From Polytrichum commune (taxonomy: Eukaryota > Streptophyta > Polytrichopsida > Polytrichales > Polytrichaceae): a stretch of DNA of 64,000 bases. Position 1 is the stretch's first letter. The number at the start of each line of letters is the position of its first letter. The DNA is taken from positions 9,796,001-9,860,000 of the forward strand of contig OX485806.1 of the NCBI GenBank assembly GCA_950295325.1, written 5' to 3'. Position numbers and translations under genes: made by a program. Shown piece by piece: positions 1-13,180 of this stretch. Under the pieces are notes generated by a model. It was not told the origin of the DNA, ran no database searches, and saw only the letters and a program-made list of their open reading frames with translations.

Positions 1-432
1 AAAAATGTACCTCTAAATGTGGATCTGAGTGAACCGATGGCATCCTTGTGAAGTTAGGATTGTAAAAATTAAAAAATTAAAAAATTAAAAAATTCCAGTC
101 TTCCACGTGTTCCAAATCAAAAGAATATAGTGTGAATGTGTGATATGGTCGAGTGAAGGTGGTCACCGGACCAAAAAATATATATATATCCTTCTCAATC
201 TATAGGGGTTCATGTTATGAATCATTCATCCATGTTTGCATGACTAGCCAACATTGTGTATTATTGATCATCCATAACAACCGGTATACCAATAGTTTGT
301 CCACGTAACAATATTTAGCCCAAGACTTCAATGTGTTATTCTTTTACCCCCCGGCAAACTAACTAAGATTCAATCACGAGTTTGAGTTTTGAAGGGAACT
401 TCTCGGCATAACTTACATGCATACAAACTCTT

Positions 433-497
433 GAGATATTCATGGGTTGTATGATTTGTCTCTCCATTGACAAATCATACAACCCATTGATATATCT
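433..497. repeat. Perfect 18-bp hairpin with imperfect extension
   Basis: TGGGTTGTATGATTTGTC (443-460), an 8-base loop, then the exact inverse (469-486). The flanks AGATATTCA and TTGATATATCT continue the pairing with gaps, giving a stem near 28 bp. Confidence 0.85.
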
Positions 498-1838
498 ATT
501 CTAGTTATTTAGTTCAAGCTTTGTTTGAGGTGTATTTGGAAAAAATAAAAAATAAAAATTGGACATACTTTGTGAAAAAGAAGGTCAACATTTTATTCTT
601 GATTTCAAATGTCAACATATTGGAACGTAACAATAATTTCCTATCGTCAAACATTCGGAAACAAGTACTCTAGTGACATGCCATCACTTTGTTTTCCCTC
701 CACACCACCTCCGACACGAGGCAGTAACATTTGTCCCATAGCCCTACCTCGGGGGGGGGGGCAGTGTGTTAAAAAGTTAATGATATAGGTGCGAACAACC
801 ACTATTTTATAGGGGGGTATTACTTTTTAAAAAAAAATTCACATGCTATCATTATGTAAATTTCTACTTTGGGTTAATAGAAAAATGGCTTGCATTACTT
901 ACAATTCCAAATTACCTATTATTTCATACCCTATATTACTCTTAAGTTCATTTATAATTTTTTGCCCCCATGTTTTTTAAATACCATATCATTTGTTCGC
1001 ACGTATATTGCTACTCCAACCAATGACTACCCCCCCCCCCCCCCGAGAGCCCTACTCAGTAAACCCGTAATGGATTCACATGTGAGCTCTCTCTCTCCCC
1101 CCCTCCCCCCCCCCCCCCTGAAATTGATATTGACTTCTTTCTCAATGAGGTCATTGCATTTCATTACTAAAGGGAATTTGCCTTTCCAACACCATCTTGA
1201 TGTATTTTTAGTCATGTAGCATTTTGGGTACCTAGACCTTAAAACCAATGTCACTGTCTAGGATGTAGGAGGCTCATCAAAACTCTAGAAAAAAACATCC
1301 AACACTTTACATATTGGTATAATTCCAATTGTTTTTAAAGTTGAACCGTCAAGGTCTTACGGTACGTTGACCCAACCATAATCGAGGTCGTCGACTCAAC
1401 TAATTTGTTGGCACCGAGGGTCTCGACAAGCTTAATGGAGAGGGCCTAATTTAGTACTAGAAATGCAGCACGGGTTGAGAATTAGTGTGGGTTCTACAAA
1501 AATTAGTGTGGGTTGCAATATTAGGACTATTTAGTGTACTACCTATTTGTGTAAATGAAAGCTTACCCTATTGACCTCACACAATGCCCTTTCTTTTCTT
1601 GACCTTTCAAGCATATCCTCTCACAACCATTCATGTCCAATGTTTCCTCTCACTCATATGTTTCTCAACATTTTCGTTCGCACTTTGTGGTTTTTACATA
1701 AACTTGTATATTGTGGATGAAGGGTTCTCCTCAAAACAAGCCGTTTAAAATTTTGAAGGGCAACTCTTTTCAACCGGACCTCATTAGACTAGGTTGGGTG
1801 TCTAAACTAAAGTTGAAGCAAAATCATTTGGAATATAT
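498..1838. other. Gene-free AT-rich stretch with long G and C runs
   Basis: No gene seen. Contains a G11 (751-761), a C15 (1030-1044) and a C-rich tract (1097-1118), and a fragment of the AGTCCTATTA family near 1,467-1,536. The open frames over the C tracts encode proline runs and are not credible. Confidence 0.7.
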
Positions 1839-1856
1839 AATTAGATAGATAGATAG
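1839..1856. repeat. GATA microsatellite
   Basis: About four TAGA units directly before the foldback element at 1,861. Confidence 0.8.
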
Positions 1857-1860
1857 CACC

Positions 1861-2204
1861 CTAAGCTAATCACATCTTCATTCAGCTGCGTCCCGCCCCT
1901 CCCACACCTCTTGCACTGCCCAGTCTTCCTGCCCGCACCTGCATGGGAATGCTTTCCCGTTGGGAACCAATGGGACAATATCCAATCACTTAAGCCATTA
2001 AGCTCCTTTGGCACATGAAGGAACTCCATCAATTGACTTGGGAATAATGAAAGTGATGTCAACTTGAATATTTGTAATTTTGACTGGGTATTGTCATATT
2101 GGTTCCCAACAAGGAGGAGTTCCCACACATGTGCGGGCAAAAAAACCGGCAATGAAGGAGGCGTGGGAGGGGCAGGGCCTAGCTGAATGAAGATTTGATC
2201 TAGC
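1861..2204. mobile_element. Foldback/MITE with long GC-rich inverted repeats
   Basis: The two ends are inverted copies of each other over about 50 bp or more: ATCTTCATTCAGCT plus GCCCCTCCCACRCCTC near each end, then TGCCCGCAC and further matching blocks. The centre includes GGGAACCAATGGGACAAT and its rough inverse. The arms are more GC-rich than the surroundings. I could not fix a target duplication. Confidence 0.7.
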
Positions 2205-2793
2205 CTGGGGCCAAGTTAGCTACATAAAAGTTGTGAATTGAGGTCCCACTCATTTCAATTAGACGGGCCACAAAACTAGTTTGAATGTCTAGTATAATTT
2301 TCCAAGCAAAAAATTCGATGAAATGTTGCAAGTTATTGTAGTTGCATAAAATTTCATTACATTTTTCACCTTCCCCATGGATGAGTTTAACATTTGATAC
2401 CACAAAGCCTAACCCTAACATGTGTGAAATGATTCATAGATGAGTAAGTCATGTTTTTTGTGTGATCACGTTGACCAAGTTGTTTAGAAAGGTCTTTGCT
2501 AATTTTGAAATCCAATGATGCAACTCACTCGCTTTGTAGCTTCTTAAAGGTAGACCAATCTTACCCTTGGATTGCATCACTTCTTTTTACTAAACCTTGC
2601 TAAATATCATATTTAATGTACTATCATGGTGGTTTTGGTGTTTGTCATAGTATTTTGGGAGGCATGGGAACTTTGTTCTTAGAAAAAGCAAGAATATACT
2701 ATGATATTCTATTGTCACAATAGAATATCCAAAATAACTAATCTATTTGACAATTGTCTAACTTGCCTCAAGACTATGGTTGTGGTGTCCCAT

Positions 2794-3165
2794 ACGGTAG
2801 ATGGGCCTTACATGGCTGCCGTTTTCCAACTAACCCACTTCTCCTACGATAAAAAAAATGAAACATGTGATTAGGATGAGATGATTAGCAAATCCAAATC
2901 GAAACTGTAGCCACTTTCCTCATTATTTTGGGAGCTCACATGATGATGTTATTCATCATCAAAATGAAGATTATGGTCATATAGGTCTTCCCCAAATATG
3001 TTGATAATTGAACCCATAATGGCTATCTAATCTGACCACACGATCTAGTCTCTTTTAAGCACATGTCCTTTTGGTATCAAATTTTGGAGCCACACTCAAC
3101 CACATATTGCTTGAATATAAGTGTCTGATTAAGATAAGTAACCAAATTAGACACGTTTACCTCAC
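2794..3165. repeat. Dispersed repeat family E, about 390 bp
   Basis: Begins near GGTAGATGGGCC and ends AATTAGACACGTTTACC; inside are GATGATTAGCAAATCCAAAT, TAGCCACTTTCCTCAT and CAACCACATATTGC-type blocks. The same order occurs at 13,181, 19,200-20,060, 25,477 and (partly rearranged) 53,000-53,250 and 56,958-57,385. The ends (AAGGTARRYGKG...) form a short imperfect inverted repeat, so a nonautonomous DNA transposon is likely. Confidence 0.7.
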
Positions 3166-5342
3166 AATTATGCACGGTTTACGAATGCACATGTTGTGGT
3201 AGATTGAAGTAGAAGCTACTTTAGTATAAATGGTTATAATCTCAACCGAGATTGTTGTTTAAGCCTCGATGTCTGCAAGGAACATGCCAAACCCAAAGTA
3301 GTGTTATTTAGAGTATTGAAGATCGATTCCTTTAAGGTGGGATTCACCTATAAGGTTCATTAGTTCTTTGATTAGATAAGCTACTTAATTATAATCCTTC
3401 AATAATTTGCTTAAAGACGATCATAATTTCTAGCATTGTCAAGTGGATCTGTGAAGGTACGTATATAGAAACGACATTGGCCACATGGTGGATGAAAGTG
3501 AATGAAAGACATTTTTCATCAACAAAAGGGTGGCAAAGAAGTCTTATAAAGGAACACAAGAGTTCTTTGAAGGCACTACAAGCATATATGACTCATGAGT
3601 CTTGGGCAATTATACTGTGTTACTGAAAATCGTTCAGTGTCCCTTTATTCTTTTTTCTAATAGATAAAATCTATGGCAATGATAGATTTGCATTATTTCT
3701 TACACCAACACGTGACAATTGTCGATGACTCATATTTTGGTACTTGGTGAGGGGTGTATTGAGTTCGTTAACCATGTACAAGGAGTAAATATCTTCTCAT
3801 GTTGGTGGTGGTTTCTATGAGATAAATGAAACCTAGTAATCCAAAGAAACATGAACAAGGAGTCAGGGGAAACGCCTTGATACAACAGAGTAATCCTTCA
3901 ACTCAATTGGAGTTTCATAGTATTAGTCAACAAAGGGGAAGGGTTTCCATGCCCAAAAAGAACAAGGCATAACTTAGCAACCTACTGCAATTGTTGGAAT
4001 TGTTGCTCTACATGCATGGGGGGAAGCTCTAATTGATTCGGTCATTAAGTTATAGTCTGCAAGTCATGTTAGCATGACAATGTTGTTGCATCCCAATAAA
4101 AGCGGGGAGATACTAGAACAATACATACATGATTCCATGGCCCATTGAACTGAAGTAACATGTTGACTAATGTTATGTTTGGTCGTGAGTCAAATGTTTT
4201 CCATACAAACTTCCTTGATCAGTAAGCTTTCGTTGCATGCTTGGATTCGGTGTGAAGGTTTGAGCACAAAACATTCCATCTCAGCTCATGGGGGGGGGGG
4301 GGAACTTGTCTTAGTACCTCTTGGCATGCCAAAATGAATTGAACCCTTAATGAACCAATATAAGTTCCTTGTTCAAACCTCCACACCAACTCCAAACGTG
4401 CACCAAAACCTTAATGAATATGGAAAAGATTTGTGTGCAAAACAATCAACTTCTGACCAAAACTCTCGAGTTGAATTAAAGGGACAACTCTAATATCTAA
4501 TGGCCACTTTCATAACATTCCTAAGTAGCTCAACAACCTACTCATGTCCATCTTATCTATCATGTAAATCAATTGTTGATTAATGGGGGTTGGAGGCCAT
4601 GTTGGGAAGTGTATGAATGTGTTGCCTATAGGTGTTCAATGGCTATTAGGGTTTGAAACGGAACATAGTATATTGTGATTTAGTTGGAAGATTTGCATTT
4701 TGGGTAGCCATAAACTAATATTCCATAAGTACTACTTTTTGATTCCCTTCTCACATGCAAGTTGGAAATCAACCTAAGAGTGTTATGTTGCTAACATAAA
4801 ACATGCAATTTTGAAATTATTTGACAATTAAAGCCCATCGGCTCAAATGGAGCAAAGTCAACCACTACACACCCATTGACTCACCGGGTAGACAATCCAT
4901 TAGGGGGGCGCTACTTGTTTTGTTTGTGTTTTGAGTTGTGTTGGACTAGTATTATATGTTCTATATATCACTCATGTATATGTTGAAGAGAGGATTTTAT
5001 GATAATTTGATACAAGCATGGTAATAATGGGTAATTGAGATTTTGTTTTGTTTTGATACCATTCGGATTTGTATACCATCCAAGAATTTTCATATCTAGG
5101 TAAAAATTTCTTAAATTCAATATAGTGTTATTAAGGGTATTGACCTAGATTGTATATACAAAGGTCGGGTATAGAAAATGATTCACGTCTTGTGATGCCC
5201 AACAAATGGCAATGTTTGATTGGAGTCTAGTTTTACAATTTTGATAAAGCTTCTGTAAGTTCTTTGATATCATTAATGATATTGTGTATTGATATTATGC
5301 ATTCACTAATATACTAGTCCAACATTAGTTTAAATATTCTTA
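3166..5342. other. Gene-free AT-rich stretch
   Basis: No gene, RNA or recognisable element; a G13 run at 4290-4302. A block at 4,315-4,500 (CTTGGCATGCCAAAATGA, ACCAACTC/CACCAAAACC, CAAAACAATCAACTTCTGACC) recurs at 41,375-41,540 in intron 2 of the kinase gene, so it is a dispersed repeat. Confidence 0.6.
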
Positions 5343-5845
5343 GGGCGGCTTCACACTATGGCCGTCCAAGTCGAGAGGCTGTGGGATTGAATGGCCAAAC
5401 TTTGTTGAGAGTCCAAAGAAATAGGCTGAAAATACATAGCCAATACAATATAGGAATTGGAGCCTTCGGTCAGGCATAGTGTGGAGCCTCCAATGGCCAA
5501 GCCCAAAGTCCACAGGAAGAAGGGGCATCCCACTTTATTCCTTGTCCATAACAACCTCATCAATCTAATGGCCAAGATCTTGTCAGTTTTTGATTTGTTT
5601 ATGAAAAAACAATTTGGCGGCCTCTTGACCATAGTTTGGGTTCCCATTCCTGTCCGACCCAAACTTCCTTCGAGAGTCCGTCGCCTTGGTCAAAAAGTAT
5701 TGCCATGTAGGCATTTTGGAGAGCGAGGTCCTTTGAACTTTGGCATATAGTGTGAAGGGTCGAGAGGCCAAACTCTTGGTTTCTTGCAATATGATTGGTG
5801 GAAATTGACAGCCTCTCGACCTTCAACCATAGTGTGAAGCGGCCC
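5343..5845. mobile_element. MITE family C, copy 1 (PIF/Harbinger-like)
   Basis: A 503-bp element with termini GGGCGGCTTCACACTATGGC and CATAGTGTGAAGCGGCCC, flanked by TTA on both sides. The internal sequence carries repeated CGAGAGGCC motifs in both orientations. No coding capacity; the overlapping open frames here are chance. Confidence 0.93.
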
Positions 5846-6713
5846 TTACATCGCATGACAAATATACACAAATTTGGAACCCTAGAAACCAAATTCCACC
5901 CAACACCTTCAAGGTTTGCTAATCAATTTAGAATATTAGAAACAAACGGCATTTGAGAAACTGAGTTCATTAGAGGATCGTAACAAGTTTAACGGTGTCT
6001 CAAAAGGAAAGAAAGAGGAAGAGTATGCAATATGGATAGAGTGAGAGAGACAAAAAGACCCGGAAATTGCATAGAAGTGTTGCTTGTATTCAAGCTTGAC
6101 GCATGTGCAGTCAAAACATAGGCTCGGTGCTTTACTAACATTTGTCGACGTTTAACTATGTAGGGAGGAAGGCTCCTTGAAGCCTACTCCATATTTCAAG
6201 ATCTCTCCAACTCATGTTTTCTAGTCCTTTCCCCGATCTCTTGAAAGGTGCTAAGGACATGCGATCGAAAGAAGCTCTTCATATATGCTTGCTCCTTTGT
6301 GAAGCGTACATTTATACCCCGACGAATCGTGATGTTACTCTAACCCTCATAAATTATGAAAACGTAACATGTGAAAGTCAACGTTGTTCATCAACTTGCT
6401 TTAATCAATCCATCATCTTCATGATTTATGTAGGAGAGTTCCCCCCCCCCCCAACACCTCCCTTTGTCTATTGATCTAAGATTGGTTGCTTGTCCAAGTG
6501 GACAACACGTCTAGCAAATCTCCTATGTCTTTTATCCACACAAAGAGCATTTCATTCACAATATCCAATTATGTCCATCATGGGTAGATAGGTTATGCCC
6601 TAAAACTCTCGAGGAGGTGGATGTTATGTTCATTTTGCAACTCATCATCACTCACTTCTTGCATGTTATATAGTATGATATTCGTGTGTCCCTCCACACC
6701 AATATTTTTAATT

Positions 6714-6747
<34 letters not shown>

Positions 6748-7862
6748 GTTGCAAGTAGTGGATGGTTGTGACACTTTGTGAACTTGGCACATTGCAAGAC
6801 TTATATGTTGATTTCAAGGTCGCATTAGTTTATTGATGTCTCATCGAGACTCAATTTTTGAAAATTGAAAAATTAGTGTGATGACAATGAAAAAATCTCA
6901 TTAAATACATCAATTATTTAGTATCTAGTTTTTTTTATCATTACATTAAAGGCCCAAACTACACCTTTTACAAATCATATTATGGGTCGATTGTTAGCGT
7001 GGGTGGAAAATACCGTGGCCCGCTGTATTTAATGTGTGGGTTGAAAACTAGGCAACTTATAAATCAATAAACTATTCATATGTATATATATAAAGTTAAT
7101 AGAATATTAACATAATATTTGTATTATATATTTCAACCCATATTAATTCATGTTCGTGTAGAACATATTGATTTCATATTCTTGGTTTTGAGCATGTCAT
7201 ATTATGAGCTTAAAATGGTGTGGGTCAAGAAAAACCATGTTGACCAAATTATCGTGGTATGACAAAATTAGGGCGGGCCACAATAATAGATATAGAAGGT
7301 GCAGTCTAACAAAATCAAGTCAAGATGAATGAAATGTGAGGTTGTGATACATGATTCCATCAAAACAAACTTAATGGAATTTGATTGTAAATGACATCCA
7401 TTTGTAGACATAGCTTTCCTTCCATATTTCACAATGTAGTACTGGACACTCTTACGACCTTTCAATGGGACCACCAAGTAGATGTGGCCTCTATTTCACA
7501 AAGGCCATTGCACTATGTTACTCCAAGCCTTGTGGCTTCCTTATTAGTCATTATCTTGATGTGTTTATAGTCCCATAAGCCTTGTGGCTTCCTGGAGTTG
7601 AAAGTCAATTCAATCTCATTTTGATTCATGTTCTCATTAGCTTTCTTGAATTCTTCAAATTCTTCATAAATGGAGAGCACATTGAAAAGTACAAAGTCTT
7701 GCATGCATGTTCATCCAAAATCCAAACGAGTTTCAAATTTTTGACAATATGTGAATGATCTATGTAACTATGTGAATACCTAGTGCATGTTGGAAATGGG
7801 AAACGATGATTTAGTTCACGAGAAACCATTTGAGGTCATTATGAGGACGGCAAATAAGGTGT
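5846..7862. other. Gene-free stretch
   Basis: No credible gene. A C12 run at 6441-6452 and a GATA microsatellite; the rest is AT-rich single-copy-looking DNA. Confidence 0.6.
6716..6747. repeat. GATA microsatellite
   Basis: Eight uninterrupted GATA units. Confidence 0.95.
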
Positions 7863-8509
7863 GCGGGCCTCAATTGGACACTTTTGGCTTTGCACTCGCT
7901 TCTTGTATGATATAACCATGCAATTAATGCAAGATGATTAGCAAATCCAAATCATGTCTGGAGCTATTTTCCTCATAAAATTTGGAGTTCCTATGAATGT
8001 TTTGTTCTTTATCAAAGTAAAAACTCTCTTGTAAAACTAATTGATTTAGTAAATCCCCCCCCCCCCCCAAGTGTGTTGCGGGCCTCAATTGGACACTTTT
8101 GGCTTTGCACTCGCTTCTTGTAGGAAATAACCATGCAATTAGTGCAAGATGATTAGCAAATCCAAATCATGTCTGGAGCCATTTTCCTCATAAAATTTGG
8201 AGTTCCTATGAATGTTTTGTTCTTTATCAAAGTAAAAACTCTCTTGTAAAACTAATTGATTTAGTAAATCCCCCCCCCCCCCCCCAAGTGTGTTGCGGGC
8301 CTCAATTGGACACTTTTGGCTTTGCACTCGCTTCTTGTAGGAAATAACCATGCAATTAGTGCAAGATGATTAGCAAATCCAAATCATGTCTGGAGCCATT
8401 TTCCTCATAAAATTTGGAGTTCTTATGAATGTTTTGTTCTTTATCAAAGTGAAGACTCTCTTGTAAAACTAATTGATTTAGTAAATTACCCCCCCCCCCA
8501 AGTGTGTTG
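7863..8509. repeat. 216-bp tandem array, three units, each with a C-run
   Basis: Units start GCGGGCCTCAATTGGACA at 7863, 8079 and 8295 (period exactly 216 between starts) and match almost perfectly. Each ends in a run of C: 14 (8055-8068), 16 (8270-8285) and about 11 (8489-8499). The body contains the GATGATTAGCAAATCCAAAT block of family E, so one family E segment has been amplified locally and recently. Confidence 0.93.
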
Positions 8510-9805
8510 ACTAATTAGCCAACAAAGCCTAATTAAACTAGAATATACATTCCAATTCCTTTTAGAGACTTTATTTATTTATTTATTATTTTAATAATAT
8601 TTGTGCTTACACCTAACCACACATCACTCAAATCTATATGTCCCATACATATAAGAATTTGAATTAGGCCCGCTTACCTTAATGAAAGAATGATACCATA
8701 ACAACATGACATGTTGACAACTTCGCTAGCCAAGTTTCTTACTTGTTTTTGTGCCACGTCACCTCTACTACAAGTTTTGATAAATGGTTTGGTAACATGT
8801 CACATCTTCCCCCTTTAAAAGTGAATTGGCTAGTGCCAAAGATGCCATGGTACTAGGGTACGGGTATTTGATCCCCTTGAAGGTTTGAAAGTAAGTTATA
8901 AAATGCACAATCCTTTGATGCGAAGGGGTATCAAGGTGTGTGGTCCTATTGTGGGTGCTTTCAACTAGAAAGTTGACCCATCCGGGTAGCAATTGCGAAT
9001 CACAAAGACACACAAATCAAGTTTCAAAATCGGAGTATAAGTACGGAAGTCATAAGAGCTCAATACAAAAATACCCACTTCATTAAACGATCACATAGGC
9101 CTTCCTAGTTGTGTCCCGGTTCGTGAACCTAAGGTGATTATTACAACAACGCAATTCACACTTAACTAGAAGCCTTGCAATATATCACTCAAACACATGT
9201 GTTCAATCATGAAGAGTGACTGCATAAGATGCACATACGTTATGACTACATTCCTATCAGTGTGGGCCACAATAGTCCTCATGAACCCACTTAAAATTGC
9301 AACCCACACCAAATCTTTAGTTATTATGGGCTACGTTTATTGTTATTCAAGAAAATAGGTGTGGATGGAAATTTCATTGTATGCTACTTTTGATGCAAGT
9401 AGTGATTGTTTTATGTTATGTTAAGGTCTTGGGCAGATGTCTCAAGGAAGACTAAGGGGAAGACCCGGGTCTTGGAACCCACATTATTTCCAACCCTCCC
9501 TAACTAGCATAACATTACGCAACTCCTTGGTCGCATTCCGTTGGACCACGTTTCACATGAGCACGATTCTCTTTTAAATCCAAGGATTCCATGCTTATGG
9601 GAAGCACTCGGGTTGAGTATTGTGTACTTTTCAGCAAGTATACGTAAACGTATCAAAGTATTGTCATCGCAACCTCTTTCTTTGGAAAGAGACCATCATG
9701 TAGTTGCTTAGTAATGTTAACAAAACAACAATTAGAGTGAACCATGTTAAATCCTTATCCACACTAATAGGACTATCTTAAAGTAGGACTATATATTCAT
9801 CACTA
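8510..9805. other. Gene-free stretch after the 216-bp array
   Basis: Holds a family E right end (AATTAGGCCCGCTTACCTT at 8,653-8,685) and AGTCCTATTA-family fragments near 9,260 and 9,760. No gene seen. Confidence 0.55.
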
Positions 9806-10053
9806 GCTACACGTTCCCCCTCGTATTTAACGTCACTTACTCTTTGGAGTTACACAATGCTCTCTATCTCCATATTACTATCAATTTAGTTTTCTCACCA
9901 AACAAAGATCATAATATTCTATAATGTCCAAACAACCGACTTGAATTTTGTTGACAAACCAAAATTAAACGAGATACACAACAAATAGTTATACACTAGC
10001 ATTGCATGATTCCCAATAGTAAGTGACACTAAACACCACATTATCGTGTACTA
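9806..10053. mobile_element. Short MITE family F, copy 1
   Basis: Inverted ends of about 50 bp built around TATTTAACGTCACTTACTCT, AGTTACACAATGCT and, at the right end, AGCATTGC...AGTAAGTGACACTAAA. The same ends recur at 11,280, 25,890 and 59,727. Confidence 0.75.
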
Positions 10054-10640
10054 GTACCTTTGTTTTTGGTCTTTAAAACCTAAGGACCGAGGAATAGTAA
10101 CAAACGGCCATTAATTAATGGGGTCGATGCTCTCGACATGATTGGGAGTAGGATTCTAAGGGTCCGATCAACGTACTAACTTCCTTGCTTACTTGAATTG
10201 CTCTAATTTGATGCTTCCCGGAAGGGAGGATAACTTATCAAGCGAGCGTGTGTTGTTTGTGTCCCGGATTGCTGCAACAAATTAAGGAAGTTGAATGAAG
10301 GCGGTGATGTATGTACATTTTATCCAAACCCTCATCATCATCGTCATGGGGGGGGAGAATCTAGTATGGTGAATTTTTCATCCTCCTTTATGGATGAACG
10401 GAGGGATGGGATGGGATGGATGAAAGAATTATTGGGGGTTCCATGCATGTGATGCCGCCCGAGTACACTGATTATATCCCAATTAGTGCGTGTTACTATT
10501 CGGAGTTACACAATGCTATAACCATACAAATGAGGAATGCTTCTATAACGTCCGTCTAAACTATTGAACACTTTCATTAGTGAAAATTGAACTCCTGAGC
10601 AAGGCGTTATTGCGTTGCGTAAATTTGGATAGTAAACACG

Positions 10641-10970
10641 CAACTACACTAAACATGATGTTTAGTGTTTGATTATATTTAGTGTTGTTACCACCCTACC
10701 ATGCTCAACACTGATTTTCAATTCTTTGACAATTAGTGTTGGACATAAATGTGCCGCTACTGTCCCTACTGCCACCTCCCTTATTATATCATTTTATTCA
10801 TATCCTTACTAACATTCAATTCAAACATCTAACTTCCACATATTACCATAGTTGATAATCAGTATTTGAGTTTACATTTAATGTTACTTACTTTCATAGG
10901 GTTATTGATATTTAGTGTATGTGTTCGTATTTAGTGTATCAAACAGTAAAAATCATATTTTGTGTAGTTG
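10641..10970. mobile_element. MITE family G, copy 1
   Basis: Ends CAACTACACTAAACATGATG and CATATTTTGTGTAGTTG are inverted; the internal sequence (for example CTTTGACAATTAGTGTTGGA and TAACTTCCACATA-like blocks) recurs at 17,415-17,740 at the same length. Confidence 0.8.
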
Positions 10971-11279
10971 GGATGATCTGTGTAGTTCCTTTGGACGGCA
11001 TTGGCAATGGAGAGCGAGGGGTTGATCACACTGGCTAGTTCTGACACCATCTGTGGGCATCTCGGGTTGTGATAGTGTGAAAAGTGGTGGGCCAACGCCT
11101 GTTTCTGAACATAATCCCCGACAATTTCGCGGTTGGAACCAAACGGAAAGTTTGGTGTGATTGGGGCATGAGTGTGAGTTGTGGGTCGGGCCTTTTAATA
11201 TCCCATGGTCACGAGTTAACCCTATTTTGTGCTTTGACTTTGTACTACTTCCAACACTTTTCGCTTGTTCCTCAAGTAG

Positions 11280-11480
11280 CTACACTAAATTTTGTGTTTA
11301 GTGTCACTTACTATTTGGAATTATGCAATACTATAACTATTTGTTGCATACCTCTTTTTTAACTATGAAGGTCAAATTGGTTGTTTGGACATTACACAAA
11401 ATTGCATCAATAGTAAATAGATATAGCAATGTGTAACCCCAAATAGCAAGTGACATTAAATATCATATTTAATACACTAA
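11280..11480. mobile_element. Short MITE family F, copy 2
   Basis: Left end TACACTAAAT...TTAGTGTCACTTACTATTTG; right end AGCAAGTGACATTAAATATC...ACACTA. About 200 bp, inverted terminal homology, noncoding. Confidence 0.75.
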
Positions 11481-11980
11481 TGTAAGGTAGGTACTCAAAT
11501 GTGAGCCATTTCCAAGTTGCGTATAGGCATTCTACGAATTTTCAGATTACTACGTTGATTATCCCATTTAGTTCATATGATACTAGAGTTATTCGTAAAA
11601 GTAGAGCAAATGAAACCATGTGTTAAGTCCCGAATCCCAAGATTATGAGAATTAACACAAAGTCATCCAAGTTTTCTTAATGCTTGAATTACCATACACA
11701 AAAGTGGTGTCGGGCTATTAAAAATTGGCTTCCTAGCTTGTCTCACTAGGATGGGTGGGCCAAACTAGTCTTGCACATGTTGAGTTGGGATTTAGGACAG
11801 TGGATCCCATGGACATACCCTATTTTATTTCCTAAAATTCTCTCAACATTTGAGAGGTGGGAAGAGGAGGTTCAAAATAGACTCCAATGTACGACGAGCT
11901 AACGAGCTCTTAATATAAAGTTTTCTCAAAGATGGATCAAACCCACAATTCGGTCCCTCTTTGACAAACTTCACATATAA

Positions 11981-12342
11981 GGGCCGGTTCACACTATGGC
12001 CAAACTTCGAGAGGAGAAGCGTTTCGACCAATGAAAATGCAGAAATGTCCAAAGTCTGTCCTCTCGGCCTTCACACTAGAGGCCGAAGTCCAAAGGACGT
12101 TGCCTCCAAAAGAGCCTAGGTGGCAGCACTTTTAGGAAATTATGGCGCCAAGAGTTCGGCCTCTCGAGCCAAGTTTGGGTCGAGCAGAATGCTCGACCCA
12201 AACTTCCGTCGAGAGGCCGAACATTCTTAGCCGTGGATTATTTTAATATACTTTTTCAACCCAAAGACTTCTCCTCTCGATATAGTTTGGTCTAGAAAAG
12301 TGACGCTTCTCCTCTCGACTTGGGCATAGTGTGAACCGGCCC
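11981..12342. mobile_element. MITE family C, shorter subfamily copy 3
   Basis: A 362-bp element with TAA duplications (11978-11980 and 12343-12345) and termini GGGCCGGTTCACACTATGG / CATAGTGTGAACCGGCCC. It shares the ends and the CTCTCG motifs of the 503-bp copies, but its core is different and contains a palindrome-like block (AAGTTTGGGTCGAGCAG...CTCGACCCAAACTT near 12,170-12,212). Confidence 0.9.
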
Positions 12343-13180
12343 TAACTCTACTGCTTTCCAAAACACACACTATTTTGCCAAACCTTGAAATTAGTGGACG
12401 TTGGAATGTTCATTGAGTGATACCAAATTCATGAATACATGCTCATTGACCATACATCTCAAGAGAACTAGTGTGTGCTCTAAGATGCTTTGAAGCTTAA
12501 GGTCACAACTTTGAAGAGCTTTCTTGATGGTGCAACAATAACAACTTCTTCAAACGTTGTAAAATTGTATGGTAACATTGCTACTCATCAAAACTTGGCA
12601 AAAACAATGACGAAAACACTTTGGGCTCCCAAAACCCTAGATCTTCTAGTGGTACTAATTTCATAGTGTAAGAAAACTAGTAGCACCTTCATTAATTTTC
12701 CACACGCACTATTAGGAGCCCTCACTAAATGGGATAATCAATTTACCTAAAGTAATAGGACACTAGATGTTGTACTTAGTGTCGCCAATTCTATTTGCCT
12801 TGCTCATACTAATGTTAACCGTCCATGTAGTGTCATCCAACACTAAATGTAAACCTGAACATTCTCTGTCAAAGGAATGTAAAATGAATTGAGGCATTAT
12901 AGATTTACAATGTTGCAATTCCTATCACTTACTAAGTTGATTTTTATCCAAATTTCAATCATTCATGACAATGTTTTATTACATAAATGTTGGGCTGCAA
13001 ATTACACCATACTTGTGTAAAGTTAGGATGACATTACTTGTGAACTTCATTATAAGAAGTGTCATTAGAAAACTTACCACAATGACATAAAATACCATAA
13101 GACACAAAATACAATATCTTGGTACTAGTGTAATTCCCTTACATTTCCATGCATTAAAATCCATAAATACAATGAAGAAT

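Noticed and set aside
890-1254. Open frames with proline or glycine runs on both strands
   Set aside because: The runs come from C homopolymers; no other coding signal.
3068-3085. TGGTATCA motif resembling an LTR-element primer binding site
   Set aside because: It belongs to dispersed repeat family E, recurs in its copies, and no LTR pair or gag/pol signal is nearby.
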